A stretch of 64,000 nt of DNA, taken from contig NZ_CP140152.1 in assembly GCF_034479515.1 (NCBI RefSeq), positions 806,001-870,000 of the forward strand, in the 5' to 3' direction. The notes beneath the pieces were generated by a model that did no database searches, was not told where the DNA came from, and saw only the letters and a program-made list of their open reading frames with translations. Both the position numbers and the translations under genes were made by a program. Below, piece after piece: positions 36,931-44,988 of the stretch (positions are counted from its first letter, which is position 1; every line of letters begins with the position of its first letter). This DNA comes from Duganella zoogloeoides. Lineage in GTDB: Bacteria > Pseudomonadota > Gammaproteobacteria > Burkholderiales > Burkholderiaceae_D.

Positions 36931-37338
36931 TTAAATATAATCTCTAACCGCTTGAATTATGCTAGAACCTTGCCAATTAACAATTACGTTTGAAGCTTCT
37001 TGTACTTTTAGAGGCATACGTTCTTGCCCCCAGGGTTTTATGCCAATAATGATCTTCCCTAGCCGCTTTGCTTCTCCGATTTCGTAATCAATCCATCCAC
37101 TGTGGGCTGCGTACATGCCTGCGATTAGCAGTACTCCCTGAGCAGGGTTGATTTGCCTAGTAATTCCTTCACAGAGTCCTTTTGTTGTATTTTCTTTAAG
37201 TGCGTCAGTGCTAGGAATGCTGCAATTTTTCCAGCTAAAGTTTGGAGCTTCGTTGAACCACTTGACAATTGTTAAGTATGCGTCGTCGTACTTCCAGGCA
37301 TGACTGATGAACAACATCCTTGTTTTTAAATCTGGCAT
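36931..37338 (-). CDS. MTH538/ThsB-like TIR-domain protein
   Basis: This 135-residue protein has Shine-Dalgarno AAGGAAG just before ATG 37338. It begins MPDLKTRMLFISHAWKYDDA. NCSIPSTDALKE and GVLLIAGMYAAHSGWIDYEI follow, with Glu86 in the W-x-x-x-E position expected for the TIR catalytic glutamate, then KIIIGIKPWGQERMP. This is the MTH538/DUF1863 TIR-like family used as ThsB in Thoeris, where the TIR makes an NAD-derived messenger upon phage infection. No ThsA (SIR2-SLOG) is next to it; candidate partners are the Rossmannoid/TPR gene or the SLATT gene nearby. Confidence 0.82.
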   Translation of the reverse strand: MPDLKTRMLFISHAWKYDDAYLTIVKWFNEAPNFSWKNCSIPSTDALKENTTKGLCEGITRQINPAQGVLLIAGMYAAHSGWIDYEIGEAKRLGKIIIGIKPWGQERMPLKVQEASNVIVNWQGSSIIQAVRDYI

Positions 37339-37489
37339 TTTTACTCTTCCTTAAGTTTTGGAACCTTAGTGTATCATGGAGTATTGCCAAAAAAAATATG
37401 CATTTTAAGATCACGGTTTTCATTAATCATATTTTTCTGAAATTTCAAATCTAAGGATTATGAAACGTGTGTTTGTGCGCCATTTAAAT

Positions 37490-37926
37490 AGTCGGGCCTG
37501 AACAAATCCTAACCGCTTGATTCTGCCGCCAAAAAAGCGAAAAACAGTAGCTGTGATTTGCAAGCTTTGGCTAAAATGGTGGCAATCCTTGCAAATTTCA
37601 GAGGCATGAATGAGAACGAAGCCAGCTGGATCACAAAGCGCAGACATGTTCCGCAAACGGCTGGATGAACTGGTCAACCTGCTGCATCCACTGGCACAAC
37701 TGGCCACCCACATCCGTCACAACCGGGGCGTGCACCGCTCCGGCGCGCTTGTATAGAACCTCGTCGACAGCGATCGCCCGCAATCTAGTCTCTGTCTGAG
37801 GTGGTTTTCGAATTTTTCAGGCCGGACTCGGTATCGACGGGGACAACGTCGCGAGATCCCGGCGGAGTTCGGAAACTGGCCCAAACCCAACGGGGCGAGG
37901 AAAACTAAAACATTTAAACGCTGCAT
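37490..37926. pseudogene. fragments of IS5-type insertion sequences
   Basis: A plus-strand start at 37610 reads MRTKPAGSQSADMFRKRLDE, then LVNLLHPLAQLATHI, the N-terminus of an IS5-type transposase, but it ends in unrelated sequence. Further on, REIPAEFGNWPKPNGARK recalls the IPAEFGNW motif of another IS5-group N-domain. Both are short debris between the two TIR-like loci; nothing else is seen in 37339-37963. Confidence 0.55.
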
Positions 37927-37963
37927 CTATAAATTTAAAGCTCTATTTTTCATGAAATCTTTT

Positions 37964-38827
37964 TCATTGGTCTTGTCTTGCAACCCACTGTGTATGCTCT
38001 CGCGAAAATGCATTTTCAGCATCTCCCACGAATTTTGAAAATTCATCTTCTCCCATGGGATTTCCGGATTGTTGTCTTATCAAGCTAATTTCATGTGCCG
38101 TTAAAGCATAGGAAATGGAAAGTTCTTGGAATTTCTTTGCTTGTATCCAGCTTAAAAGGCCAGCCGCTACGGTCACAAAAACATCAGTCGGCCAAAAAAG
38201 AGCTTTAGGAAAAGCAATCTTGGCAATCGCAAAACAAATAGCGAGCAATATCACCAGTATCAAAAAAGCGAAATAGCGCTTTACTTTTCTTTTATTAATT
38301 GCAGATTTAGAAGCATACCAAGATTGCTGTTCAACAATTCTATTTTCTCTGTAGAATCTCTGACGCTCATCAAGTGGGGTTTTTCGTAATCTTTCCATCT
38401 CATCAGAAACCTGTACATCAGCAAGATGGCTCACTAACAATCCAGCAACATCCTTGTTTTGTTCTAGAATCGATTTAAGTCTCAATTTAAAGTTATGCTG
38501 ATCAGCAACATCTACTCCATTAAACGGCTCAGCACGACATACATATCGCCAAGTAATAGTTTTTACTGATTCAGCAACCGCTCGTGCTGAATACCAATGA
38601 CGATCAGGACGTACGAAATAAAGATAAACAGCACACCCTAATGCGCCTAAAAGAACTATTGCTTGAAAAATAGCAAAGCCAGGCTCCGAAGAGTTCAATA
38701 CAGAAATAGCGGATGCAATAGCTAACAGCGCCATATGCGAAAAGAACGCATAGAAAAAAGCATCTTGGGACTGCTTAGAAAGATCGGAAGCAGATTGATG
38801 CAAAGCCGGATAATCTTCCTGGTTCAT
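37964..38827 (-). CDS. SLATT/DUF4231-type multi-TM effector protein
   Basis: This 287-residue protein has membrane segments at about residues 27-46 and 50-72 (FYAFFSHMALLAIASAISVL; FAIFQAIVLLGALGCAVYLY). The conserved segment HWYSARAVAESVKTITWRYV plus CRAEPF follows, then a second hydrophobic pair at about 184-230. The RAVAES.KT..WRY..RAEPF motif is characteristic of DUF4231, one of the SLATT families. SLATT proteins are predicted pore-forming effectors gated by nucleotide signals. The ATG overlaps the stop of the TIR-like gene by 4 bp (ATGA), so both are made from one message. It is AT-rich and horizontally acquired. Confidence 0.8.
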   Translation of the reverse strand: MNQEDYPALHQSASDLSKQSQDAFFYAFFSHMALLAIASAISVLNSSEPGFAIFQAIVLLGALGCAVYLYFVRPDRHWYSARAVAESVKTITWRYVCRAEPFNGVDVADQHNFKLRLKSILEQNKDVAGLLVSHLADVQVSDEMERLRKTPLDERQRFYRENRIVEQQSWYASKSAINKRKVKRYFAFLILVILLAICFAIAKIAFPKALFWPTDVFVTVAAGLLSWIQAKKFQELSISYALTAHEISLIRQQSGNPMGEDEFSKFVGDAENAFSREHTQWVARQDQ

Positions 38828-39249
38828 TTATTTCTTTCATAATATAATTTCCAAATTCCGTCAACTACGTATTGTTTACTCCATCCTACGCGTGCATTAG
38901 CATTCCTAAGAACCACATCAGAATTCCTTTCCTGAGCCCAAGGCGTTACCGCAAGTATAGGTTTTCCATATTCCTTAGCTCCCATTATTTCTTCGCCAAT
39001 CCATCTACTATGACTAGAATACATGCCACTCGGAATAAAAATAGCATGGGACTTGGCAATTTGATTATATATTGCATTTTTCAACATAACGATAATGGTA
39101 AAATTATGAATTGGGTCGTCTTTTGGAATAGAGTAATTTCGGAATTCCAGCAATGCCTGGCCGAAATTCCAATGTTCTTCAAAAACCCAGTTGGCCAGAG
39201 TTGAGTAGTGACTAGAATACGACCAAGAATGGCTAACAAAAACGTGAAT
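38824..39249 (-). CDS. second MTH538/ThsB-like TIR protein, operonic with SLATT; non-canonical start
   Basis: The frame is open from ATT at 39249 (directly after a TAG) to 38824, 141 codons. It reads IHVFVSHSWSYSSHYSTLAN, then NYSIPKDDPIHN, SGMYSSHSRWIGEEIMGAKE and KPILAVTPWAQERN, collinear with the 36931-37338 paralogue from its first strand on, with the catalytic Glu region RWIGEE at 82-87. No ATG, GTG or TTG lies at the true N-terminus; the first such codon (TTG 39153) would remove the first strand and the S-H-S-W motif. Either translation starts at ATT or the start codon has been lost. The stop overlaps the SLATT start by 4 bp. Confidence 0.72.
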   Translation of the reverse strand: MHVFVSHSWSYSSHYSTLANWVFEEHWNFGQALLEFRNYSIPKDDPIHNFTIIVMLKNAIYNQIAKSHAIFIPSGMYSSHSRWIGEEIMGAKEYGKPILAVTPWAQERNSDVVLRNANARVGWSKQYVVDGIWKLYYERNK

Positions 39250-39294
39250 CTAGCAAGTGCTAATGATTATGTCCTAAATTCTCTCAAAAATGTT

Positions 39295-40332
39295 TTAACT
39301 ATTTTGTATTGATTTTTCCAATATATACATATCGTATCTTTCCAAGGCGTGCATTAGGATTTTTGGTAATTCACGCATGAGAAAAAAATCTTCCTCTGTA
39401 TCAAAAAACTGCTCCAAGAATGGAGCGCGACCATTGAACATCACCAAATCGTGGAACTCCTTGAATAAATTTTTTCGGGCAGAAGAATTTTTATTATTCT
39501 GAAAGCGTGTAAGAATGGAATTGCCTTCTTCATATAACCAAGGCATTGAATCACGAAAAAAAGATAATCCAATTCTAATTCCCATGGCTGGATTTCTTGC
39601 GCTTAAAATCATCTCTTCCATCATGCCTGGATGAATGCGACGGCGGCTTTTTCTTCTGGGGCCGTCATTTCGCTCAATTCTTGATGGAAGATCCTGAAAC
39701 ATTATTTTGATTTCCTCAAAAAGCTTCGCAGATGAATTTTCAATTTCATCTAAATTATTTTTTTCAGAATCAGATGTGCCTGATAAATTTTTATTGGTTG
39801 AAATTAAAATTGCTTCAACTGTTTTTTTGAATTTTCCAACTTGAAACTTAATAGTATCTCTATCTGGTTCAGACCCTGGAATTCTGTTCACTAATTGGAA
39901 AACGAGTTTAGTTAACGATTCTTCATCATCCCCACAGTTTTGAAATTGCGCGAAGGGGCCGGTAGAAGCAGATTTTAACTCTACTCCTAAGGCAACCCCT
40001 AAAATTGGAGTGTCCAATTTCCCCTTAGCCATGCCCGCCTCAAATAAAATCCACGGCCTGTTAATACTGCGTTCTGTAAGCAAGCAGACGACGTCGGATG
40101 CGGCTTGAATACTCCGTATAATTTCAGGATACCATTCAATGCCATACTCAATTCCTTGATTGCCTCGCCTATCTGAAGTCCTAAAAGACTTAAGTACGCC
40201 GGCGCTAACGCTTTTTAACAAGTTGCTGAATGCTTCAGCTAGTTCAGCATCTCTTGTGTCATGACTAATAAAAACTAGCGGATTAACCGCTTTACCTGCC
40301 GAAGAATCAAGAACATTACTCTCTTGGATCAT
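39295..40332 (-). CDS. TIR-domain protein (TIR_2 type) with helical C-domain
   Basis: This 345-residue protein has GAGGAAATAG directly before ATG 40332. The TIR domain spans about residues 16-150: NPLVFISHDTRDAELAEAFS, then SDVVCLLTERSINRPWILFE and AGMAKGK, with the E of WILFEAG in the catalytic position. The C-terminal ~150 residues are charged and helical (SAKLFEEIKIMFQDL; KNLFKEFHDLVMF) with no known domain. Bacterial TIRs of this type degrade NAD or make cyclic ADP-ribose-type signals. It lies 46 bp upstream of the TIR-SLATT pair on the same strand and could be its third component. Confidence 0.82.
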   Translation of the reverse strand: MIQESNVLDSSAGKAVNPLVFISHDTRDAELAEAFSNLLKSVSAGVLKSFRTSDRRGNQGIEYGIEWYPEIIRSIQAASDVVCLLTERSINRPWILFEAGMAKGKLDTPILGVALGVELKSASTGPFAQFQNCGDDEESLTKLVFQLVNRIPGSEPDRDTIKFQVGKFKKTVEAILISTNKNLSGTSDSEKNNLDEIENSSAKLFEEIKIMFQDLPSRIERNDGPRRKSRRRIHPGMMEEMILSARNPAMGIRIGLSFFRDSMPWLYEEGNSILTRFQNNKNSSARKNLFKEFHDLVMFNGRAPFLEQFFDTEEDFFLMRELPKILMHALERYDMYILEKSIQNS

Positions 40333-40533
40333 CTATTTCCTCATAATTTTTTATGGAAGAGTATGCCTTAAAATCACTTTATAATAAAGAGCGCCAAAGC
40401 CTAAAACAAATAATTTTGCCTTAAAAGAAGAATAATAATTTAGTGAATTAAAGATAAAATATTTTAAATAAAATAAAATAATAGTTATAGTAAATAATAT
40501 TATTTTATATTGTGAAATTTCTGTGCCTCATAA

Positions 40534-41313
40534 TTAAAGACTACCCGGCAGACGAGGCTGAAGTAATTCTGCGATCTCCCCAGCAATCTCTTCTATAGTG
40601 TGTGTAGCCGTGCTTCGAGCCACTTTGTCGGCCAATGATGGACTGAAATCCATTACCTGTTGCTTGGTAATGTTATGCCAAATCGGTAGTAAAACCTGCT
40701 CTCCTGACACTGTTCTTGTCACGATCCCATCCAGTTCATAATTTGTCCATCCTTTCTTTATGAAAGAAGGAGATAGGACTACAAGCCCGACTCGGCTGGT
40801 AGCCAGGCCTTTGTCGATCTTCTGGCGCAAACTATCCCCAATGCGTAACGTCATTTCGTCATACCAAACATTCAATCCGTGTGCGATTAAAGCACTAGCT
40901 AAGGGCCTTACGAATTCGTCCTTATCCTCCGATGAATGGGAAATAAAGACATCATGCGTCTCCCCGCCAGACTCAGCCGGCGTTGGGACATCATCACGCA
41001 CAAGGCTTGGAATTTCCCTTAATGGTCTTTCTTGAATATCTGGCAGAACACCTGGTAAAACTCGTACAGAAGCCCTTGTAGTTCCATGTAATCCTTGCAT
41101 ATCAACTGCTACATACCAATGACCTGAGCTTGTAGTCTGCAGTCGTATTGGAGAACGTTTGGCCAATCCACCAATGTATCGATGCTGGCGCCCCGCCTTA
41201 TAACTGGAAAAATCCGAACTCGTCATCAATCTCACGTTGGCACCACTAGTAAGTGTTACCTCAACAATTTCACCACGCTTGAGGTTTCCTAAGTCAAATT
41301 TCAAAAAATTCAT
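40534..41313 (-). CDS. DUF1883-TIR fusion protein
   Basis: This 259-residue protein has GAGGACGGT before ATG 41313. Residues 1-85 (MNFLKFDLGNLKRGEIVEVT ... SGHWYVAVDMQGL) are a DUF1883 beta-domain. Residues ~118-250 are a TIR domain: HDVFISHSSEDKDEFVRPLA, VWYDEMTLRIGDSLRQKIDK and FIKKGWTNYELDGI, with the Glu of TNYELDG as putative catalytic residue. DUF1883 may sense a ligand or bind a partner; the TIR would consume NAD. A 200-bp, very AT-rich gap separates it from the TIR_2 gene, so it may be an independent unit. Confidence 0.88.
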   Translation of the reverse strand: MNFLKFDLGNLKRGEIVEVTLTSGANVRLMTSSDFSSYKAGRQHRYIGGLAKRSPIRLQTTSSGHWYVAVDMQGLHGTTRASVRVLPGVLPDIQERPLREIPSLVRDDVPTPAESGGETHDVFISHSSEDKDEFVRPLASALIAHGLNVWYDEMTLRIGDSLRQKIDKGLATSRVGLVVLSPSFIKKGWTNYELDGIVTRTVSGEQVLLPIWHNITKQQVMDFSPSLADKVARSTATHTIEEIAGEIAELLQPRLPGSL

Positions 41314-41435
41314 ACCGTCCTCAATGTATTCAAAATCGCCGGTTCATATAACAAAAACAAACGTCACTTGCTCCAATGCGGCTTCGCTGCACTGCTCGAT
41401 CATCACGCAATACAGCAGCCGCCGCTTTAGCAGCC

Positions 41436-41576
41436 TTAGCTGAAGTCACGTTTAGTTGGAGCAACCTGAGAGTGCGTGCTGCCGGTGCTAGCCTTAGAAC
41501 TTGCACTAGTAGAATTGCTGTGCGGAACCTTCGATGCACTATTTGCTGCTTTGGAACCCGCTACTTTGTTCGACAT
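41436..41576 (-). CDS. tiny Ser/Ala-rich protein upstream of DUF1883-TIR, possibly frameshifted
   Basis: This 46-residue frame (MSNKVAGSKAANSASKVPHS ... TSASSKASTGSTHSQV) has a strong Shine-Dalgarno GGAG 6 nt before ATG 41576. Its A-x-x-A-S-K-V...S-K-x-S-x-G-S-x-x-S-Q pattern recalls a family of small proteins built of two ASK-rich repeats. A second repeat-like segment (AAKAAAAVLRDDRAVQRSRI) follows in another frame to 41330, so the full gene may have been about 80 codons before a frameshift. It lies 122 bp upstream of the DUF1883-TIR gene on the same strand. Confidence 0.55.
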   Translation of the reverse strand: MSNKVAGSKAANSASKVPHSNSTSASSKASTGSTHSQVAPTKRDFS

Positions 41577-41870
41577 GTTTCACTCCGATAATGGGTGTTG
41601 CCGTGAAAGGGATGGTACGAGGAGATTGTAACTCAATTTCGCTGTGTTTTTGTACAGCCAAATATCTTCTTGTACATCTTGTGCCCGTACGCAGGGCACC
41701 CGTAACATAATTCTGGCCAAATATAGTTTATGTCACGCGATGTGAGCTAAAACGAAAAAATTTGAACTTCCCCCCTGCCCCCGAGTCCAACGCCCAAGCA
41801 GCTCGGAAATTGGCCGCGTTCAATTGCTCCAGAGCACGCCGGGAACCATACTGGCGAACAAGAGTCCGCA
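41577..41870. other. gene-free right end of the island
   Basis: No ORF of merit is present. TTGTACA-like words occur at 41650-41680, and a GC-rich segment leads into the right attachment region. Confidence 0.4.
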
Positions 41871-41940
41871 TGAGGGACAAGCGAGGGACATTTGGTCTCT
41901 GGGAGAGGTGCGCCATAGCGGAATGTGATTCCGGCAAGCG
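41871..41940. other. attR of the tRNA-Thr island with arm-type repeats
   Basis: TGAGGGACAA (41871-41880) and GAGGGACA (41883-41890) copy the arm motifs beside the integrase. They are followed by GATTCCGGCAAGCG at 41927-41940, identical to tRNA-Thr positions 28874-28887. The sequence beyond (AGCAATAAATTGAGTCAAGA, then a terminator) also resembles that after the tRNA. Confidence 0.72.
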
Positions 41941-41975
41941 CATGAGAAATGAGCAATAAATTGAGTCAAGACGTT

Positions 41976-42010
41976 AAAAAACCCGCTTTTTATACAGGAA
42001 GCGGGTTTTT
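41976..42010. terminator. terminator beyond attR (displaced tRNA terminator)
   Basis: AAAAACCCGCTT (41976-41987) pairs with AAGCGGGTTTTT (41999-42010). It is probably the original terminator of tRNA-Thr before island insertion. Confidence 0.8.
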
Positions 42011-42039
42011 AGACGTCTCGAAATACTCTCGTGGCTGAT

Positions 42040-42279
42040 CTACACACGACTTTCTGGATCAGCCCGCCGTTCGGGTGGTTCGCCTTCCTCGAAGCCGGCG
42101 ACGAATAGCATCAGCACGTCGCTGGCCACTTTTTCCTGTCCTGCTTCGAGCAAATCGTTGGCGATCTTGGTCAGATCGGCCGGGCTGGCAGCGGCATGCA
42201 GCGTGTCGATGGCATGTCTCGTCACCTTGCCAAGCTCGAACGCCAGTTCGGCGATCATGGTCTTTTCTGGGCTACTCAT
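42040..42279 (-). CDS. small conserved-looking protein, unknown
   Basis: From ATG 42279 the product is 79 residues: [20 protein letters not shown], then [20 protein letters not shown] and a Glu/Arg-rich end. It appears all-helical, soluble and without cysteines. The codon use is that of the GC-rich backbone, so it is the first chromosomal gene after the island. No family is recognised. A longer in-frame start at 42339 exists but has no better ribosome-binding site. Confidence 0.6.
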   Translation of the reverse strand: MSSPEKTMIAELAFELGKVTRHAIDTLHAAASPADLTKIANDLLEAGQEKVASDVLMLFVAGFEEGEPPERRADPESRV

Positions 42280-42533
42280 TCTTACTCTTTCGTTTTGGGC
42301 GCGGTGGTCCGCGTGGTGGGCTGTTGCAGGTTGATGCACCCGCTCGACTCAGCATAGCAGCTTGCCGTCCGGGTTCTTCACACCCTTCACACCCTTCACG
42401 CCCGTACCGCGCACTGTTTCCCCTGAAGCGACAGAGCGTCGCTGCACAGGTGGTTTATCCGGGACCGCGGCGCGGCGATACTGCCGCATCGGTTTCCGAC
42501 ACTTCCCCCTTACGCTTCTTCAGGAGAACAGAC

Positions 42534-43385
42534 ATGCAACGCTTACTTTCCGGACTCATCTTTTCCGCCCTCGCACTGTCCGCCACCGCGCCGTCGCAGG
42601 CCGCTGCGCCCGACGTCAAAATGTACCGGCTCGACTGCGGCCACATGACGCTGGGCGACAAAACGGTGTTCTCGGACGCCGGCCTGTACAAGGGGCAATC
42701 GCAGGACATCGTCATGTCGTGCTACCTGATCAAGCACGGGGAGGACTGGGTGCTGTGGGATGCCGGTTTGCCGAAAAAGTACCTGGCCGGTCCGGTCGTG
42801 GAAGGCACGTTTAAAACCAGGCTTGACCGCACGATCGTCGATCAGCTGGGCGACCTCGGCTTGCGCGCCGACGACATCGATTATGTCGCCGTGTCGCATG
42901 CGCACTTCGACCATTCCGGCCAGGTCAATGATTTTCCGAAGGCGACCCTGATCATCCAGCGCAGCGAACTCGAGGCCATGGCCGATACCGAAAACGCGAC
43001 CGCGCATTACATGGACGCCGGCTTGTTCAGCGCCCACCTGGCAGGTAACAGGCGCGAACGCGTGCGGGTGATCGACGGCGATGTCGACCTGTTTGGCGAC
43101 GGCACGCTCAAGACGATCCAGACCCCGGGCCACACCCCGGGGAGCATGGCGCTGTTGCTCAAGCTCGGCAACGCCGGCTACTACGTGCTGTCCGGCGACC
43201 AGTGGCATTTCACGGAAAACTATCGTCGTCAGCAAGTGCCCACCTGGAACTACGACCATCACCAGACCATTGGGTCCGGCAAAAAACTCGATGACGTGAT
43301 CGCGGCTCATCACGCCACGCTGGTGATCCAGCACGAACCTGCCGACAATCGGAAACTGCCGACCTTGCCGCGTTTCCTCGACTGA
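42534..43385 (+). CDS. secreted metallo-beta-lactamase-fold hydrolase, AHL-lactonase-like
   Basis: From ATG 42534 (AGGAG 8 nt upstream) the product is 283 residues. A Sec signal peptide MQRLLSGLIFSALALSATAP ends at about SQA-AAP. The MBL zinc motif SHAHFDHSGQ has His122, His124, Asp126 and His127. TPGHTPGSMALLL supplies the next His, SGDQWHF the bridging Asp, and a late His is in VIQHEPAD. The layout follows N-acyl-homoserine lactonases (AiiA/AttM). A signal peptide is atypical for cytoplasmic AiiA and suggests action on extracellular lactones. It is convergent with the LysR gene, 1 bp apart. Confidence 0.82.
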   Translation: MQRLLSGLIFSALALSATAPSQAAAPDVKMYRLDCGHMTLGDKTVFSDAGLYKGQSQDIVMSCYLIKHGEDWVLWDAGLPKKYLAGPVVEGTFKTRLDRTIVDQLGDLGLRADDIDYVAVSHAHFDHSGQVNDFPKATLIIQRSELEAMADTENATAHYMDAGLFSAHLAGNRRERVRVIDGDVDLFGDGTLKTIQTPGHTPGSMALLLKLGNAGYYVLSGDQWHFTENYRRQQVPTWNYDHHQTIGSGKKLDDVIAAHHATLVIQHEPADNRKLPTLPRFLD

Positions 43386-43386
43386 G

Positions 43387-44289
43387 TTACCGCTGCAGCG
43401 TCGCCACCAGGTGGTCGAGCACTACCCGGGTTTTCGCCGTCATCTTGCGGCCCACCGGTATCAGGGCGTGGACCGGTGGCGCTGCGACGTCCGCCTGCGG
43501 CAGCACATGCACCAGGCGACCGCTGGCTACCAGCGGGGCGGCAAAGCCGTCGATCAGCTGCGCGACGCCGAAGTCGCAGGCCGCCGCTTCCACCAGCGTG
43601 TGACCGTCCGCCATGATCATCACGGGGGCGGGCGCCAGTTCGCGCTGCACGCCGTTGTCGTTCACGGACCAGCCATGCAGCTGCCCAGAGGTACTGCGAA
43701 ACAGCACGGCGTCGTGCGCGTGCAGGTCGGCGACCGCGGTGATGGCAGGGCGCTGCTGCAAATACGCTGGCGAGGCGTACAGGCCCATGTGCAGGTCGCA
43801 GATCTTCCTCACGGTCATGTCGCTGTCGGCCGGAAGATGGCCGATCCGTACCACGAGATCCCAGCCGTCACCCACCGGGTCGGACCGGCGGTCGCTGAGC
43901 GACAGTTCCACGATCACCTTCGGATATCGCGCGCGCAGCGCACCGAGGGTGGGCAACACCACGCGTCCAAAGCCGGCAGGCAGGTCGACGCGCACGCGTC
44001 CCACCGGCTCTGCGCGATTGATCGCCAGCGCCTGTTCTGCGTCGCGCAGGTGCTCGAGCGCGGCGCGCGCGGCAGCCAGGTAGATCTGGCCATCCTCGGT
44101 GATGTGTACGGCGCGCGTGGTGCGCTGGAACAGCAGGGTGGCCAGGTGTTTTTCCAGCCGCTGGATGGCCTTGCCGACGCTCGATTTGTTGGTGCCCAGC
44201 CGCTCGGCGGCCAGCGTAAAGCTGCCTGTCTGCGCCACGGCGACGAACGCGGTGATGTCCTGCAGCGAGGCGCCGGTGATTTCCTGCAT
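43387..44289 (-). CDS. LysR-family transcriptional regulator
   Basis: In this 300-residue protein, residues 7-65 are the LysR winged HTH (LQDITAFVAVAQTGSFTLAA, RLGTNKSSVGKAIQRLEKHL, LLFQRTTRAVHITEDG). A substrate-binding domain follows (VRVDLPAGFGRVVLPTLGAL). GGAGTCACC precedes the ATG. The length is normal. It may control the adjacent convergent MBL gene, although LysR targets are usually divergent, so this is weak. Confidence 0.92.
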   Translation of the reverse strand: MQEITGASLQDITAFVAVAQTGSFTLAAERLGTNKSSVGKAIQRLEKHLATLLFQRTTRAVHITEDGQIYLAAARAALEHLRDAEQALAINRAEPVGRVRVDLPAGFGRVVLPTLGALRARYPKVIVELSLSDRRSDPVGDGWDLVVRIGHLPADSDMTVRKICDLHMGLYASPAYLQQRPAITAVADLHAHDAVLFRSTSGQLHGWSVNDNGVQRELAPAPVMIMADGHTLVEAAACDFGVAQLIDGFAAPLVASGRLVHVLPQADVAAPPVHALIPVGRKMTAKTRVVLDHLVATLQR

Positions 44290-44328
44290 GGTGACTCCGG
44301 TGGCGACAAAAGGTCGCAGTCTGCCACA

Positions 44329-44916
44329 CTAGTCAGGCAGGATGTAATTGAGCAGCACCAAGCACCAGAATATGGCGCCGCCAATGATCCACGCGTAATT
44401 GGCTGCAGTGAAGTGAGTGTTGCTATTGCCATCGGGATCGTCGCAACTGGCATTGATTTTTTCCTGCGCAGTCGTGTAGAGCAACAACAGGGGAGCCAGG
44501 ATGATCAGTGACAGCGTGTCCGTATAAGGAGAGCCGATCTCACGATAGGCGAGGCGATCCAGGAGTTGCGAAGCAATCATCAACACCACGAGCTGCGTGG
44601 CATGCTTGCCGCTTTCCCATGCTTCCACTGCGGGTTTGTCACGTCCCAGGGCCTTCACTTCCCGGAACAGGGAGTGAACAAAAAAGACCGCAAAAAATGC
44701 TCGTGCTATCGGCCAGAGATCTTCCCTATCCTTATCGTGACTTGCCCATTGGCTCTTGTAGCAAGCCCAGTTCCTGTAATACCAGTACAAGCTGTAGAGT
44801 CCTAACGTTGCGACAAATAAGACGGAAAATTTTTTGATCGAGACAACATAAAATATCTGTCCGACCCGGGTTGCTGCGGCCGGATTCCGGTTGTCAGTAA
44901 GTGCTTCCTGATTCAT
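44329..44916 (-). CDS. four-TM membrane protein, unknown
   Basis: This 195-residue protein has hydrophobic segments at about residues 29-47 (FSVLFVATLGLYSLYWYYRN), 70-81 (ARAFFAVFFVHSLF), 108-117 and 134-150 (LSLIILAPLLLLYT), and a C-terminal one (WIIGGAIFWCLVLLNYIL). The LYSLYWYYRNW motif recalls the DUF4234-like small membrane proteins. No enzymatic motif is seen. It stands alone between the LysR gene and a divergent hydrolase gene. Confidence 0.65.
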   Translation of the reverse strand: MNQEALTDNRNPAAATRVGQIFYVVSIKKFSVLFVATLGLYSLYWYYRNWACYKSQWASHDKDREDLWPIARAFFAVFFVHSLFREVKALGRDKPAVEAWESGKHATQLVVLMIASQLLDRLAYREIGSPYTDTLSLIILAPLLLLYTTAQEKINASCDDPDGNSNTHFTAANYAWIIGGAIFWCLVLLNYILPD

Positions 44917-44988
44917 GTAGCATCCAAAATAGTAATAGCCTTCTTCGTGAATACGCTAAGATTGCCAACAGGATATCATCTTGCATAT

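Noticed and set aside
36931..37338. calling a complete type I Thoeris system
   Set aside because: A ThsB-like TIR is present, but no SIR2-SLOG ThsA gene exists anywhere in the window.
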